NCBI GenBank assembly: GCA_050084985.1
Contig: JBITNC010000001.1
Coordinates: 201,252,001-201,316,000 of the forward strand
Direction of reading: 5' to 3'
Source of the DNA: Nageia nagi
Lineage: Eukaryota; Pinophyta
Length of the DNA stretch: 64,000 bases
Positions within the stretch are counted from its first letter, which is position 1, and each line of letters opens with the position of its first letter. The position numbers and the translations under genes are program-made. The notes under the pieces are model-generated. The model did no database searches. It saw nothing but the letters and a program-made list of their open reading frames with translations, and had not been told where the DNA came from. Below, piece after piece: positions 61,451 through 64,000 of the stretch.

Positions 61451-62760
61451 TTCAATTTTCTAGTAAATCATGTAAGTAAACTTAGCAATGAGAACTCCCA
61501 TAGGCCAAAACACTATTTTCAGGAAATTATTCAAACTAAGATCTCATGAAATCCAATTTTGCAAAGTCATTTTTAGAATTATTGTAAGAATTGGCACCTT
61601 GTTTATTGCACCAAACACATCAAAATATGAGACAATAAATGGACATCAAGTGTGTCACGGCTCAATTTTTGATAGAATGATGAATGCAATACAAACCAGA
61701 CCCTCAAGGGCTCAATGTTGGCCTCCAAGGAGCCAACTAGGGCACACTGATAAGCAAAGATGAATATTGTTGCAGATATACTGAAGAAAAACCACACTAC
61801 TGGATCTATGGATGCCACACTAAAGGGCTTCCTAACAGGCTAGCTCTCGACGAAGAGAATGAATGGAGTTCCGTAATACCATCGGATGGATTGAAAGGTG
61901 CAGACTGCTATGGATGCCTTAGGATAGGGCAACCTCACAGCACGAACATTCACCTCAACCACTAGTCAGAAGGTGTTCCAAGCCTCCTGGACTATCCTCG
62001 GTCTACACGCCCAAGCATGCTTGAGTCCACCAAGACTTGAGAAGCTTCAAAGAGTAAAAGGGGTTTCAATATCAAATTCAGTATATCTCTACAATGATGC
62101 TCCACTGCCTTATATAACATTCCCTAGATCTGGATCTTGCTTAGAAGTTATCACTCCAACCTCCAAGTCCAATGTTAGCCTCCTAGAGGCCCTAAAATGC
62201 CCAAACATGGGTTAGATGTGTCCCCAATGCACCTAGGTATCATGCATATGCCTCTCTAATCCAATGTTGCCTAAGGATACCAATAATCACATTTAATGGT
62301 CCACATTACAAGATCCAATGGCTAAATATGCAACGCCTCATTATTAAAGACTAATATTGCATTTACAATTATTAATTGCCTTGGGAATTATGTATTACAA
62401 CTCATACAAGTGGCCCCCATTATAATGCACTAAATCTACTCTTTATCAAACTCACACCTAAATACCATCATCAACAAACTCATATCCCAAGGAGAGGGGC
62501 ATCACACTCCAAGGGGCCAATATGGAGATGTTCTCGAATTTCTGTGCACAGATGTGGTATGGAAGACTGGTCTCACTGGCGAACTTCAAGAGGCCATAAC
62601 TCTTTTGTTTCCTGATGAAACCATATCATATAACCTGTCAAAACGTTTCCCACAAGATGCTCTATCCAATGAATATGTCTAATCAACCCTCCAAGACCTA
62701 TGGTGAACTCTATCTCCAAGTACATAAAATTAACAATAAATAATGCATCCTAAGCTTGGG
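61451..62760. other. Unrecognised repeat-like stretch
   Basis: Moderately GC-rich lines with CTCCAAG and GGCCTCC words, but no recognisable protein or matching repeat in the window. Position next to Gypsy-3 gag suggests leader or LTR remnants. This is inference. Confidence 0.3.
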
Positions 62761-63085
62761 AAGAAAATGCCCCACTTTGGGGCTCACAATGTGGGTCCAT
62801 AGGACCATTATATTCTATCCCAAGTTACTACTAATGCAAAAATAAATTATTTACAAAGGGAACATCTAGGATCCCAAATTTACTTAATTTTGTTCAAAAG
62901 GGGATGTACAAAGCCTCCCCTCTCAAATTGCTTCCTCTCAAGCAATTGTAAAATGCCAAAAAGAATTGTCTTCCAAATATCCTTTGGTACAAATGTCTGC
63001 ATCAATTGAAGCTTCTTTAGGTGGAATGCAACTTCAATATATTTCTTAAATAAATCAGCCAATAAACTCCATGTAACAGCCGTTG
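62761..63085. other. Possible minus-strand LTR/polypurine junction
   Basis: AATGCCCCACTTTG at 62768 equals the text next to the Tat-like 3' LTR at 26662, where it is the polypurine tract on the minus strand. No LTR matching the Tat-like one is adjacent, so this may be a relic of another element. GCCCCACTTTGGGGC is also a short palindrome. The minus frame 62880-63062 is unrecognised. Confidence 0.3.
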
Positions 63086-63089
63086 GATC

Positions 63090-63822
63090 AGCTATGCTTG
63101 GAAGACATCATGAAAGAAGAAATTGGTCAAAGAAATCGAAGTTGCCAAGATGAAACTTGAAGACATCAAGCTATAGGTCTCATTGACTATGGGAATGATG
63201 ATGAAGGAGACTTTGACAAAAGAAAAGATGGAAGCCATATGAAAACTCTCTTCCCAAGTAACCAATCTTCTAGCAAAGGAAGCAAAAATAAATGATATGA
63301 AAGAAAGTATCTCAGAATTGCTAAGGAGATGGGATGAAAGATATCAAGTGATAGTTGGGCTGCAAGAGAATTTAGTTGATTAGCCACGAAAGTTGGATTA
63401 TTTTCAAGAATTCCTTTTCCACTTCGATTGGTTAAAATATGTAGCAAATAATGTTAGGATCTGATTAGTATGAGGGGAGATTTGAAAGACATCAAAAACT
63501 AAATGACTAGATATCAACACAAGGTGAAATTCATTGAAGATGATGGTAGCGCAAGGAAAGAAGAGTTGGTGATGAAATAAGCTCAACACTTAATCAATGA
63601 ACTTATTCATACTGAGGATGTGAACATCATTAGAATAGGAAGGCAAATTCAAAATGCACAGCAACTAGCGATTTGGAGATACTAGATGGAACATACTTCT
63701 AGCAACATCATAGAGTATCAAAAGTAGAATGGAAATACACTAGCAATACTTGGCACATGAGTGAGAAAGGTGGAGGCTTTTATGGGAGTGAAATTTGAAG
63801 AGAGGATTGCATATTTTGTGTA
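63090..63822 (+). pseudogene. Coiled-coil protein relic
   Basis: Plus-strand text with strong heptad character: EIEVAKMKLEDIKL, then TKEKMEAI, then KLSSQVTNLLAKEAKINDMK and ESISELLRRWDERYQV. After one frame change near 63450 it continues SMRGDLKDIKN, ELVMK, AQHLINELIHTEDVNIIRIG, then QNAQQLAIWRY and FEERIAYFV, ending in TAA at about 63822. Internal stops (TAG, TGA, TAG, TAA, TAA, TAG, TAG, TGA) mostly fit C-to-T at CAG, CAA or CGA. No family assigned. It could be the gag-like or an extra reading frame of a retroelement. Confidence 0.45.
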
Positions 63823-64000
63823 ATCTAATACAATATTCTAGTATTTGTTATGATTTTACATGATCTTGAAGTTTTGAGATATATTAAGACTATTTTCTTT
63901 TAGTTTGAATTGTGCGGATGAATTTTTGCTCCCACAAGTTCAAAAGTTAATTTCAGTATAATTTTAATTTCATTGTAGTTGCCTTAGGGTTTAATTAGGG
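63823..64000. other. Window end, nothing recognised
   Basis: AT-rich sequence after the coiled-coil relic; no feature can be supported before the window ends. Confidence 0.4.

Overview
The window is nuclear DNA from a large-genome land plant. It is AT-rich and dominated by decayed LTR retrotransposons (Ty1/copia and Ty3/gypsy) in nested layers. A gymnosperm-like seed plant is my best guess, from the retroelement types, the plant mobile domain, the plant-only Ser/Pro-rich host gene, the long introns and the degenerate interstitial telomere-like DNA. I cannot name a species.

Layout. 1-4373 is the 3' tail of a gypsy-type element (family A, copy A1). It carries, antisense, a spliced pseudogene for a plant mobile domain (PMD) protein. 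An LTR follows (LTR1, from 4374), then a gag-protease pseudogene (5314-7509) and a long non-coding tail (A2). The tail is interrupted by a young copia element (Copia-1, 10481-19175, 496-bp LTRs, near-perfect 5-bp target duplication), resumes at 19176 and ends in a diverged LTR (LTR2, from 21042). A minus-strand copia remnant (Copia-3, about 22190-25910) follows. Then comes a minus-strand Tat-like gypsy element (25911-43233) split by another minus-strand copia element (Copia-2, 30995-39644, perfect GAATT duplication).

43234-48760 holds a duplicated segment rich in CATAAG words, a decayed copy of the 5' end of the nearby host gene that breaks directly into telomere-like repeats, and a gene-like spliced relic. 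The one convincing host gene lies on the plus strand at 49897-54005 (partial). Three exons, all in phase, encode a Ser/Pro/Arg-rich plant protein; its 3' end is not found. Two short minus-strand exons (54722-55017) look like the end of a second, unrecognised gene. From 57100 onward there is a copia RT/RNase H fragment, a minus-strand chromovirus-like gypsy fragment, and a plus-strand coiled-coil pseudogene.

Themes. (1) Nearly all in-frame stops in the dead elements are TAG, TAA or TGA at positions explained by C-to-T change of CAG, CAA or CGA, the expected footprint of cytosine methylation. (2) Family A carries a CG-rich motif repeated every 20-21 bp both in the LTR promoter region and upstream of the antisense PMD gene. 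This is the most unusual structure here and might be a shared regulatory cassette. (3) LTR divergence judged by eye (about 0.6% Copia-1, 7% Copia-2, 10-12% Tat) fits the nesting order.
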